Under the pieces are notes generated by a model that made no database searches, had not been told where the DNA came from, and saw nothing but the letters and a program-made list of their open reading frames with translations. Positions 1 to 6,022 of a stretch of 10,625 nucleotides of DNA are shown one piece after another. Position 1 is the stretch's first letter; each line of letters begins with the position of its first letter. Position numbers and translations under genes: made by a program. Origin of the DNA: Pseudonocardiales bacterium (lineage in GTDB: Bacteria > Actinomycetota > Actinomycetes > Mycobacteriales > Pseudonocardiaceae). Location of the stretch: contig JAODNG010000573.1 in the NCBI GenBank assembly GCA_025465385.1, positions 1 through 10,625 on the forward strand, read 5' to 3'.

Positions 1-17
1 GCGGAGCGCTGCCGCAC

Positions 18-179
18 CTACCGCATCACGAATGTGCCGAACGCACCCGTGACGGCCAGACTCATCCAAGCACCGATACCCAGAGAATGGTTTGCGCCTA
101 ACGTTCCAGCATGCCTTGGGTAACCAGTAACACCAACAATCCAACCCCGAACACCAGGCTCAGTGCACAATTTAGACAC
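18..179 (-). pseudogene. Possible decayed small membrane protein
   Basis: A 53-codon minus-strand frame starts with GTG at 179 and ends with TAG at 20-18. Its second half reads like a membrane segment (SLGIGAWMSLAVTGAFGTF). A neighbouring frame over about 180-98 gives a very hydrophobic stretch (LSLVFGVGLLVLLVTQGM) that ends in a stop at 100-98. Joining the two frames would give a two-helix membrane protein, so I suspect a frameshift near 95-105. No ribosome-binding site is evident and I do not recognise a family. This is the only candidate content in the first 314 bases and may be chance. Confidence 0.25.
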
Positions 180-181
180 CG

Positions 182-193
182 ATCAGTACTGAT
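182..193. promoter_or_regulatory. Perfect 12-bp palindrome, operator-like
   Basis: ATCAGTACTGAT is a perfect palindrome. It overlaps a second inverted repeat at 186-199 (GTACT, 4-nt spacer, AGTAC). It is AT-rich against a GC-rich background and lies three bases upstream of the leftward GTG at 179. Overlapping palindromes of this size are typical binding sites of dimeric repressors such as TetR or MarR types. The regulator is not in the window, so the assignment is inference. Confidence 0.35.
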
Positions 194-314
194 TAGTACA
201 CACTACCTGAAGTGAAGAACCGAAACGTCGCGTGGTCGGCGGCGGGAGCCATGGTTATTGGGCTGGTCACCGGTCTACGTCGGGGGCCTTATACACGGCC
301 TGGGTGCCACGCCG

Positions 315-1118
315 TCACGGACAAGGATGCGGCTTCTGGCAGCTCGGGCAGTAGTACACGACGCGAGCCTCGACGCCCTCACCCTGATCGGCCCGACGGA
401 TCAGGGCACCACAGCGCCGGCAAGGCAGGCCAGAGCGCTCGTACACCCAGGTACGCCGGCCTCGGGCCAGCTCACCAGTGGTCGAACGCTCCACCCGCCC
501 GGCGTTACGGCGCAACAGCGCCCGCGCCAGCGAGATCGCCCCAGCCGGATCCGCCAGCTCCGCGACCGGGGCCCACGGCCAGACACCGAGCAAGAAGCAC
601 AGCTCGCAGCGATATACATTTCCAACGCCCGCTATAACCCGCTGATCCAGCAACGCCATTCCGAGCTCGGCGGCCGGGTCGGCGGTCAGCCTGCGCAGCG
701 CCTCACCGGCATGCGCCTCACCCCAGTTGGGGTCGAGCAGGTCAGGACCGAGATGACCGACCAGGCGGTGCTCCTCGCTGGTCCGCAGCAGGGCCATGTC
801 GTGCAACCGGAAGCCCACCGCGACGCGCTCAGCGGTAGCGAGCACCGCTCGGGCGTGGCGGCCGGCGTGCCGCCACCGCTGGTCTGGGAGGTAGAGCTGC
901 CACGAGCCGTCCATCCGCAGGTGAGTGTGCAGGCTGTGACCGTGATCGAACCGGATGAACAGGTGCTTGCCCACACTGCCGACCCCGGCAACCCCCTGCC
1001 CGGCCAGGTCGTGCTCCACCAGCCGCGGGTGCCGCAACTCGCCCCGCACCAATTGCTGCCCGCGCAGCGCAGCGTCCAGCCGCCGGGCCGCGCGGTAGAC
1101 GGTGTCACCCTCGGGCAC
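315..1118 (-). CDS. nei: Nei/Fpg-family DNA glycosylase-AP lyase (endonuclease VIII, Nei1-like)
   Basis: Base-excision repair enzyme that removes oxidised pyrimidines from DNA and cuts the abasic site. The 267-residue protein is complete. It starts MPEGDTVY, giving the N-terminal Pro2 nucleophile and Glu3 of the family, and has the conserved Lys51 in SVGKHLF. The helix-two-turn-helix is at about 155-175 (LLDQRVIAGVGNVYRCE). A C-terminal zinc finger has Cys233, Cys236, Cys257 and Cys260. The pattern CELCF, then RRTWVYERSG, then CRRCG resembles mycobacterial Nei1 more than Nei2. It starts with GTG, with AGGA about 9 nt upstream, and the start overlaps the end of the truncated nei copy by 14 nt. 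This suggests co-transcription with the two upstream genes. All catalytic and zinc residues are present, so it should be active. Confidence 0.94.
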   Translation of the reverse strand: MPEGDTVYRAARRLDAALRGQQLVRGELRHPRLVEHDLAGQGVAGVGSVGKHLFIRFDHGHSLHTHLRMDGSWQLYLPDQRWRHAGRHARAVLATAERVAVGFRLHDMALLRTSEEHRLVGHLGPDLLDPNWGEAHAGEALRRLTADPAAELGMALLDQRVIAGVGNVYRCELCFLLGVWPWAPVAELADPAGAISLARALLRRNAGRVERSTTGELARGRRTWVYERSGLPCRRCGALIRRADQGEGVEARVVYYCPSCQKPHPCP

Positions 1119-1824
1119 GGCGACTATCCTGCCGCCGGCGGGGGCCCGCTCTCACTGAGTACCACCAGAAGGTCGTGAAGCCAACGCTGGAAAACCCGGA
1201 ACTGGACTCACGGCGCGGCGCTGACCCCACCGACCACATAGCCGGCCACCGCTCCGCAGATAATGCACAGCCCGACAAAATCGAATCCGATCGATGACGG
1301 ACCAGCAACTCAGCCCAGTATAGGTTTCTAACGCCGGCCATGATCCGCTGATCGAGCAGGGCGAGACCGAGCTCAACGCCGGGTCGCTCGCGCAGCCGTC
1401 GCGCCGCTATAACTGCGTCGTTGTCGTCCCAATCGGGCTTGAGCAAGTCAGGGCCCAGGTGCCCGACGAGCCGGTGTTCGTCCGGGGTGGCCAACAGTGC
1501 CATGTCGTGCAGGGGAAAACCCACTGCTACTCGGTCCTGCGTGGTCAGCACAGCACGGGCTTGGTGGTTTGGTCGTCGCCACCGCTGCCCGGGTTGGTAA
1601 AGGTGCCAGGAGCCATCCATCCGGAAATGCGTGTGCAGGCTTCGTCCGTCATCGAAACGGGTAAACAGGTGCTTGCCGACGCTGTGTACGCCAAGCACGG
1701 TCCGCCCCGACAGATCATGTTCGGCGAGCCGCGGATGGCGCAGTTCCGCCCGGGTAAGGCGCTGGCCGCTCAGCGCCGCCGCCATCCGCTTGGCCGCCAA
1801 GTACACGGTGTCGCCTTCTGGCAT
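1105..1824 (-). pseudogene. nei: Truncated second nei copy lacking the zinc finger
   Basis: The reading frame is open for 239 residues. The first ~197 are clearly Nei family: MPEGDTVY start with Pro2 and Glu3, SVGKHLF with Lys51, LHTHFRMDGSWHLY, HRLVGHLGPDLL and LLDQRIMAGVRNLYWAELL. It is closely similar to the intact copy at 1118-315, which points to tandem duplication or a pair of diverged paralogues. Homology continues to about ERWPAMW (residues 191-197), then gives way to an R/S-rich tail. No zinc-finger cysteines follow, so roughly the last 70 residues of the family are missing. The helix-two-turn-helix loop is also altered: AGVRN instead of AGVGN, and Trp replaces the Arg of NVYR. The start ATG shares one base with the stop of the upstream gene (TGATG). 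Loss of DNA-binding parts suggests an inactive relic, although the N-terminal domain stays in frame. Confidence 0.85.
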
Positions 1825-2642
1825 CAGGCAGCGCTCGGCGCCCGGTGCAGGGACAGCACTCCGTCGGCCGGTCCGCTCTGAGACCAGCTGCCGGAATCCA
1901 TGGTCCAGGTGCGCCCATCGAAAGTCACCCGATCGACGCCGAGGCGAGACGCGTGCGCGACGAGCCAGCTGCAGATCGACCAGCCGCGGGCCGCGGAGTG
2001 CGCTCCGCTGAGAGCGGCAGTGCCAAGTTCGGCGACCGCGGTCGCGACCAGGTCCGTGCTCGACGGGCTGATAGTGAGACCTCGACAGGTCAGCGTGCCG
2101 GGCGCCTCGCCGGTGAGGGCGGCCGCGGCGGCCCGGGCCCGCGGTTCCCACTGCGCGTAGGCGGACGGCACAGCCGAGCGCTGAACGAGCTGAGCAGCTT
2201 CGGTGACGCTCAGCTCAGACCAACCCGGTTGAGCGCGAAGTCGCTGGTAGAACGCGGTTGACGCATAGACCGGGTCGAGGATCTGCACCCGGGTGCCCCA
2301 GCCTTGGCTGGGCCGCTGCTGGAACAGACCTGCCGAGTCCCGGTCCCCAACCATCAGGTTGTGCAAACCGGACTCCTGCAGCGCTGTCGCCAGCGCGATC
2401 GTGACAGCGTGGTCGGGCATGCCCAGTTGGATACCGATCGCGGCAATCGTCGCGGCGTTGTCGGCCTGCTCCCCAGACAGAGGGAACGTCACGAGGGCAC
2501 CAGACACCGGGTCCGCGACTGTGGTGACGGCGCAGCCGGGTGTTGCGCCCAGGTCCCGAATGAGAGGCCACGCTGCCAGCGATGCGACCACTAACACCAC
2601 AACGAAAGCCAGGGCGATCAGACCTTTCCGGGCGTTCCACAC
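1824..2642 (-). CDS. Membrane-anchored lysozyme-fold protein (transglycosylase-like, cell wall)
   Basis: A 272-residue protein with one N-terminal membrane segment (about 7-25, GLIALAFVVVLVVASLAAW), so it is probably anchored with its body outside the cell. Residues about 58-135 carry a signature widespread in actinomycetes: AATIAAIGIQLGMPDHAV, then ALQESGLHNL, then GDRDSAGLFQQRPSQGWGT. This resembles the lysozyme/transglycosylase fold, with Glu90 in LQES as the likely catalytic acid; such proteins are often mislabelled heavy metal transporter. I chose the GTG at 2642 because GGGAG lies about 8 nt upstream. An in-frame TTG at 2681 would add 13 residues but has no visible ribosome-binding site. 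The second half (from about residue 170) is conserved-looking but not identified. The stop overlaps the next nei-like ATG by one base. Peptidoglycan cleavage is inferred, not shown. Confidence 0.8.
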   Translation of the reverse strand: MWNARKGLIALAFVVVLVVASLAAWPLIRDLGATPGCAVTTVADPVSGALVTFPLSGEQADNAATIAAIGIQLGMPDHAVTIALATALQESGLHNLMVGDRDSAGLFQQRPSQGWGTRVQILDPVYASTAFYQRLRAQPGWSELSVTEAAQLVQRSAVPSAYAQWEPRARAAAAALTGEAPGTLTCRGLTISPSSTDLVATAVAELGTAALSGAHSAARGWSICSWLVAHASRLGVDRVTFDGRTWTMDSGSWSQSGPADGVLSLHRAPSAA

Positions 2643-2832
2643 TGGCTGTCTCCCTTCGGGGCCAGTGTATGAGCCGGACAATGATGATCTCCAGTGGCTG
2701 CCGCGGTACAGCGGCGCCGCTGCCCGTTGCTGAGGCGTGGATCAGCACTGCGTCAGAGTGTTGAAAACGTGGGATCACCTCAAAGATCGCGTCGAAGTCG
2801 ACGTTGTGGACGGTGACCGTGCGAAAACTCAA
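2643..2832 (-). other. Open frame upstream of the lysozyme-fold gene, possible gene remnant
   Basis: From TTG at 2832 a minus-strand frame runs open through this interval. It begins LSFRTVTVHNVDFDAIFEV and continues with plausible codons (GTC, ACC, GAC, TTC, ATC) before entering the downstream gene in a different frame. The first ~60 residues look more protein-like than random GC-rich sequence, but no ribosome-binding site precedes the TTG and I recognise no family. It may be the remains of a truncated gene, or a leader region. The same interval must contain the promoter of the lysozyme-fold/nei cluster, for which I could not pick confident -10 and -35 boxes. Confidence 0.2.
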
Positions 2833-2844
2833 TTTAAGTTGAGT
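2827..2844 (-). terminator. Short hairpin with T-tract, second terminator after the mini-protein gene
   Basis: ACTCAA and TTGAGT form a 6-bp stem around a 6-nt loop. On the minus strand the stem is followed directly by TTTT. It lies just beyond the stronger hairpin at 2854-2891, so the two may act as a tandem terminator for leftward transcription. Confidence 0.5.
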
Positions 2845-2853
2845 ATCAAAGCG

Positions 2854-2891
2854 GGTGACTCCCGCACCTGTTCACCGGAGCGGGAGTCACC
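2854..2891 (-). terminator. Strong 12-bp stem-loop downstream of the mini-protein gene
   Basis: GGTGACTCCCGC (2854-2865) and GCGGGAGTCACC (2880-2891) are perfect inverted complements around a 14-nt loop. The hairpin begins 16 nt after the TAG stop of the gene at 3066-2908. On the minus strand it is followed by TTTGATACT, a weak T-tract. Position and stability fit an intrinsic terminator or a 3' end stabiliser for that gene. Confidence 0.75.
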
Positions 2892-2907
2892 GCCGCCATG
2901 CGTGTAG

Positions 2908-3066
2908 CTAGCAGTTTCCTCTGTTGTCGTGGCCCCGGTCGTCCCAGTTGTTGTGGCGCCAGTCCCGGTTGTAGTAGTCCCGGTTACGCCAGCTGTCGTC
3001 GTACCAGCGCCTATCGTTGTCGCCGTGGCTATTGCGGCCAAGGCTGAAGATTTCCGTAATCCTCAT
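2908..3066 (-). CDS. 52-residue Asp/Asn/Arg/Trp-rich mini-protein
   Basis: A short protein with an ordinary N-terminus (MRITEIFSLGRN) followed by a low-complexity body rich in Asp, Asn, Arg and aromatics, ending NRGNC. D, N and R make up 27 of 52 residues. Trp occurs at 21, 26, 36 and 41, Tyr at 22, 31 and 32, and the last residue is Cys52. I chose the ATG at 3066 because GAAGGGG lies about 6 nt upstream; an in-frame start at 3126 lacks such a site. A strong terminator hairpin follows the stop, which supports an independent transcription unit. There is no signal peptide or membrane segment. The composition suggests a disordered, nucleic-acid- or metal-binding protein, or a precursor peptide with an N-terminal leader. 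No maturation gene adjoins it. The function is unknown. Confidence 0.65.
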   Translation of the reverse strand: MRITEIFSLGRNSHGDNDRRWYDDSWRNRDYYNRDWRHNNWDDRGHDNRGNC

Positions 3067-3090
3067 GTCCGCCCCTTCTTCTCTCTTCTT

Positions 3091-3127
3091 GGTGACATCA
3101 CTGTGGTTCGGTCGCCACGGTGACATC
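3091..3127 (-). promoter_or_regulatory. Repeat-flanked hairpin in the leader of the mini-protein gene
   Basis: The 9-bp direct repeat GGTGACATC (plus-strand reading) occurs at 3091-3099 and 3119-3127. Between and overlapping the repeats, the minus strand can fold CACCGTGG against CCACAGTG (7 of 8 pairs) around an 8-nt loop. The element lies about 25-60 nt upstream of the ATG at 3066. Its position suggests an operator or a leader hairpin that controls the small gene, but no known family is recognised. Confidence 0.35.
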
Positions 3128-3287
3128 GGTTGGCGCGTAGACGCACTTCAGACCCAGACGTATCCGTCTTCGATCTTGAGCGATCCACGTAGTCGCGGGC
3201 GCGGGAGAGGGAATCGCTCGTTGCGACGCCTTCCATGCTCACACCTCCCCGTGGATGTGATCGTCCGCCGACGCGGCCATCAATAGG

Positions 3288-3419
3288 CTACGTCTCGTCC
3301 CCTATTAGAGCTAGATACGAGCCGTACTCTATTTGGGTGGTTGTACCCAGATGGGGCGTGATCATCTCGTGGAGGATCTGGCTCAGCACCTCCTCAGAGA
3401 TCGGTTGGCGGTGCGCCAC
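3288..3419 (-). pseudogene. Possible C-terminal fragment of an unidentified decayed gene
   Basis: The minus-strand frame starting at GTG 3419 encodes 43 residues and ends with TAG at 3290-3288. Its composition is balanced and helix-forming (PISEEVLSQILHEMITPHL), unlike the surrounding translations. There is no Shine-Dalgarno sequence, and a TGA lies just upstream in the same frame. The preceding sequence in the two other minus frames also has protein-like stretches, consistent with a gene broken by indels. The family is not recognised, and chance cannot be excluded. Confidence 0.25.
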
Positions 3420-3700
3420 AAGGTTGCGTCAAAAAATATTGCTGCCAGCGGGCACCCCCACCCCACACCTCGGCCCGCCGGGAAGCCTGGACTGGGTGCG
3501 CTTCTACGCTGTCTAACAGCAGACTCAACTGCAGGTGTTCGTCGCAGCGATCGACGACCTCTTCTTGATCGCCGCAGCGATGGCCGCTCGGGGCGCACTG
3601 CTGCCGCGGTCCGGGACCGCCCCGCAGCCCAGGCCCGCTCCATCCCGCCACAGCAAGCGACCCCGTCCGCGACCCCAGTCACCGGGCCGGTCCAGGACGC

Positions 3701-3767
3701 CGCCGCTACCGCGGCGAGCCGCGACCCAGCCCGACAGACCGACGGGTTGGTCGACGTCAGGCGTCGA
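3701..3767 (-). terminator. GC-rich hairpins downstream of grdA
   Basis: Two inverted repeats follow the grdA stop. The nearer is TCGACG/CGTCGA around a 5-nt loop at 3751-3767. The farther is CGCCGC/GCGGCG around a 4-nt loop at 3701-3716. Neither has a T-tract, so a classical intrinsic terminator is not shown. They are the best candidates for the operon's 3' end. Confidence 0.3.
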
Positions 3768-3789
3768 TCATGAGCGGCCGACGGAACGA

Positions 3790-4251
3790 CTATGTTGACG
3801 CTTGCTCGCGGAATTCCCGGACCGCGTCGGCGATGTCATCCACCTCCAGCACGTCGAGCATCAACCCGACTTGTTCTTCCCACACCTCGGCGGGAACGGC
3901 GGCACGCAGCTCATCTTCGAGGACGTGATACACGGGGAGGCCCAACTGGACCCCGGCCAACGGTCCTGCCCAGCTCGGATCACCGAGCACCACCGTCTCG
4001 GCGGCGATCCCGGCGCTTTCCGCGTCCGGTGCCCCGAGCACAACCAGCAGCGCCTCGGCGCCGTGCTGGTCGACCAGGCGCTTGATCGTCTCCTGGGTGG
4101 ACAGATCCATGGCTCCGGCAGCCGTTCAAACGAAGCATTCGGTGGCGACGAAGGCCACCGGGGCCCCGGCTGCCTGGACACAGGCGGCAATCGCCGGTCC
4201 CGCGATACCGTCGCGTTCACCGATCACGATGACCTGCTTACCGTCGAACAT
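3790..4251 (-). CDS. grdA: Glycine reductase selenoprotein A (GrdA), selenocysteine at in-frame TGA
   Basis: GrdA is the small carrier of glycine/sarcosine/betaine reductases. Its selenol takes a carboxymethyl group from component B, forming Se-carboxymethyl-selenocysteine, and delivers it to component C. The 153-residue reading needs TGA at 4128-4126 as Sec42. The flanking protein is then TECFVUTAAGAMDL, the family signature with the CxxU redox motif. The N-terminus MFDGKQVIVIGERDGIAGPA and the downstream ETVVLGDPSWAGPLAGVQLGL also match GrdA. The length fits the family. The ATG follows the trxA stop with no gap (TGAATG), and a strong AAGGAGG lies inside the trxA end. An annotation that treats TGA as stop would start at Met48 (4110) and lose the active site. 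It is the last gene of the operon. Sec incorporation requires SelA, SelB, SelC and SelD, which are not in the window. Confidence 0.96.
4098..4123 (-). promoter_or_regulatory. Weak SECIS candidates after the grdA TGA
   Basis: Two small hairpins can form downstream of the Sec codon at 4128-4126. GGCT/AGCC around a 5-nt loop (4123-4111) starts only 2 nt after the TGA. TGGA/TCCA around TCTG (4109-4098) has its loop about 20 nt after the TGA, which is nearer the usual bacterial spacing. Both stems are only 4 bp. Clostridial grdA is also thought to have an untypical SECIS, so weakness here does not argue against recoding. Confidence 0.35.
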
Positions 4252-4590
4252 TCACGCCTCCTTCGTTGGCAATTCGGCTAACGCATTGGCGAGCCACGTA
4301 TCGACCTGATCCGCTACCAGGTTGGGGTCGCAGATGCGGGCTATTTCTTGGCCGTCGTACAATAATAGGATGGTGGGCAGCCCGCGCACCTGCAGTGACA
4401 TGCACAGCCGTCGAGCCTTGCTCGCATCCAGCTTGACCACGGTCAGATCTGGGTGTGCATCGGCGATGCTCGCCATGTGCGGGCTCAGCGCCACGCACGG
4501 GTGGCAGCTCTGCGCCCACACGTCAACGAGCACCACACCCGATCCGATAAGATCATCGAAGGTTTCTTTGGTGGCATCCACCACGGTCAT
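4252..4590 (-). CDS. trxA: Thioredoxin with CHPC active site
   Basis: A 112-residue thioredoxin, the usual single-domain length. The active site is C29-H30-P31-C32 in VDVWAQSCHPCVALSPHM, in place of the standard WCGPC: the Trp before the first Cys is Ser and Gly is His. The cis-Pro loop is intact (RGLPTILLLYDGQEI), as is the core strand LTVVKLDAS. Thioredoxin feeds electrons to glycine reductase by reducing oxidised GrdA. Grd-linked thioredoxins of clostridia also have non-standard CxxC motifs, so the altered site may reflect a dedicated partner. The gene lies 4 nt after grdC, and GGAGG is about 8 nt upstream of the ATG. It runs straight into grdA. No thioredoxin reductase gene is in the window, so the electron source must be elsewhere. 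Confidence 0.94.
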   Translation of the reverse strand: MTVVDATKETFDDLIGSGVVLVDVWAQSCHPCVALSPHMASIADAHPDLTVVKLDASKARRLCMSLQVRGLPTILLLYDGQEIARICDPNLVADQVDTWLANALAELPTKEA

Positions 4591-4594
4591 CAGC

Positions 4595-6022
4595 TCAGCC
4601 TCCGTTGCGTTGCAGCAAGATGCTCATGCCGTCGGACCGCTGACTCATCCGGCCGAGAAACAAACTGCCCTTAGCTAACAGCAACACCCGGTCGGCTGAT
4701 CCGGTGGTCAGCCGGGTCAGGGCATGGGGCAGATAACACACCGCTGACGCCAGGTGACCCTGAGTGGGGGCGTAACCGGGCATGCCCCGCTGCGCGACGA
4801 AAGAATCGATCTCATCGCGAGTGATCTCCTTGCGGCGGGCGGCCAACGCGGCGATCGTGCGGTAGTTGCGCGCCGCGACGTCTCCTGAGCCCTGCGGTTC
4901 GGTGATCTCGGGGTTGTGCAGCTCGGTGGCGTAGTCGTCGACGTCACACATCCGCGCGCCGATCGCTTCCAACGGCCGCACCGCCAAGTCGTGCAGGATC
5001 TGCGCACCGGAGCCGCCCGAGGACACCCGGTGGCGTCCGACGGCGTCGAGCCTGATCCGGGGGGAGATGCCGTCGTCGGCGGTCACCAGCACCGCGACGC
5101 CGCCGAGTACGTCTTCCAGAACGGGTAGGCCGTGACGCAGGTGGCCCTCGAACTTCATTCCGAGTTTGGGTTGCGAGCCGCCGGCGAGGACGACGACCTG
5201 CTCGAATACTCCCGCCACCACGAGGCTGGCGGCGATCACCAGCGCCGGGATCGGCGCCGCGCAGAAATTCTTGACGTCCGCTCCGGAAGACTCGGTCAGG
5301 CCGGCGACCGCGGCGATTGTCTTGCCCATGTTGCCGCCGCCGCGCTGATAGCGGTCCCCGACGGCTTCCTCAGAGCAGGAGATGGTGTAGCCGATCCCCG
5401 CTGGGTCGACGTCGTGGTCGTGCAGCAGGTGCAGCAGCGCCAGAGTTCCGGTGGCCTTGCAGGCCAGGTTCTCCAGCAGCACGTGCGCGACTAGTGACTC
5501 GTCCTCTTCGTGCGCACCGCGCAACGCGCCCGCGAGGCAGTCCGGCGCCAGGTGCACGGGCAGCGCGCCGCCGGCGAGCGCAGCGGTGACGTCCCCGGCC
5601 GCCGCGGCGACCCGCGCCAGGTCCAGGTGCGCCGCCAGCGGATGCTCAGCCAGCCTCTTGGCAGCCCGCTCCGCGACCTCGGGGGCGAGAACGAGAAGGT
5701 CGAATTCGTCCACCGCGGCCATCAGCCCGAGGAACTCTTCCTCTGGCATCAGTTCGCCGAACGGCGCGAAGCGTTCCGCGCCGGCCATGCTGGCCCCCAC
5801 CCAAGGGCGCTTTGGCAGCTCGCGGGGGTGACACGCGCCCAAAAACGCCCGGTGGGCGGGGTAGCCGACAGCGTCATCGAAGCTGCGCAGGTTAGTCAGG
5901 AAACTACTTGTCAGCTCGGCGTCGACGGGCAGCGTGCGCATCGGTTTGGAGCCGTGCCGGGCCAGGCCCGGGGTGTGCGCCAGCACCAGGCTGGCTGCTC
6001 GGATTACCGCTGCTTCAGGCAT
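4595..6022 (-). CDS. grdC: Glycine reductase component C beta subunit (GrdC)
   Basis: GrdC is a thiolase/KAS-like subunit that accepts the acyl group from carboxymethyl-GrdA as an enzyme-bound acetyl thioester. In classical systems GrdD then releases it as acetyl phosphate. The protein is 475 residues. Family hallmarks include LRSFDDAVGYP (about 45-55), RFAPFGELMPEEEF, SCSEEAVGDRYQRGGGNMGK (215-234), NFCAAPIPALVIAA with Cys254 as likely acyl-accepting residue, VLEDVLGGVAVLV, ELHNPEITEPQGSGDV, PGYAPTQGH and KGSLFLGRMS near the end. I chose the ATG at 6022, which overlaps the grdB stop by 8 nt; an upstream in-frame start at 6196 would only translate grdB sequence out of frame. No grdD follows: trxA comes next. 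The acyl product may therefore leave by another route or through a distant grdD. Confidence 0.95.
   Translation of the reverse strand: MPEAAVIRAASLVLAHTPGLARHGSKPMRTLPVDAELTSSFLTNLRSFDDAVGYPAHRAFLGACHPRELPKRPWVGASMAGAERFAPFGELMPEEEFLGLMAAVDEFDLLVLAPEVAERAAKRLAEHPLAAHLDLARVAAAAGDVTAALAGGALPVHLAPDCLAGALRGAHEEDESLVAHVLLENLACKATGTLALLHLLHDHDVDPAGIGYTISCSEEAVGDRYQRGGGNMGKTIAAVAGLTESSGADVKNFCAAPIPALVIAASLVVAGVFEQVVVLAGGSQPKLGMKFEGHLRHGLPVLEDVLGGVAVLVTADDGISPRIRLDAVGRHRVSSGGSGAQILHDLAVRPLEAIGARMCDVDDYATELHNPEITEPQGSGDVAARNYRTIAALAARRKEITRDEIDSFVAQRGMPGYAPTQGHLASAVCYLPHALTRLTTGSADRVLLLAKGSLFLGRMSQRSDGMSILLQRNGG

Larger units (their letters stand above)
3128..3789. other. Gap of about 660 bases without a convincing intact gene
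   Basis: All frames here give mostly Arg/Pro/Ser-rich translations typical of noncoding GC-rich DNA. The most protein-like piece is a 43-codon minus-strand frame at 3419-3288 (beginning VAHRQPISEEVLSQILHEM and ending GDET). It has no ribosome-binding site and a stop lies just upstream. A second piece in another minus frame around 3580-3490 (EEVVDRCDEHLQLSLLLDS) suggests that both could be fragments of one frameshifted gene, but I cannot name it. Any promoter of the mini-protein gene must lie at the left end of this gap. No tRNA or rRNA pattern was seen. Confidence 0.4.

Noticed and set aside
258..1178. Long plus-strand frame opposite the intact nei gene
   Set aside because: It is antisense to a gene with complete catalytic and zinc motifs. 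Its translation is low-complexity and has no family features.
2829..3123. Thr/Gly-rich minus frame and Val/Pro/Ala-rich plus frame over the mini-protein gene
   Set aside because: Both are shadows created by the repetitive Asp/Asn/Arg codons. Only the frame starting at 3066 has a Shine-Dalgarno sequence and a terminator at its end.
3282..3306. AATAGG/CCTATT inverted repeat with a 13-nt loop
   Set aside because: The stem is only 6 bp with a long loop and no associated gene end or start that can be trusted.
3333..3798. Plus-strand frames in the gap after grdA
   Set aside because: They are dominated by Arg, Pro and Ala, have no ribosome-binding sites, and would run into the 3' end of grdA antisense.
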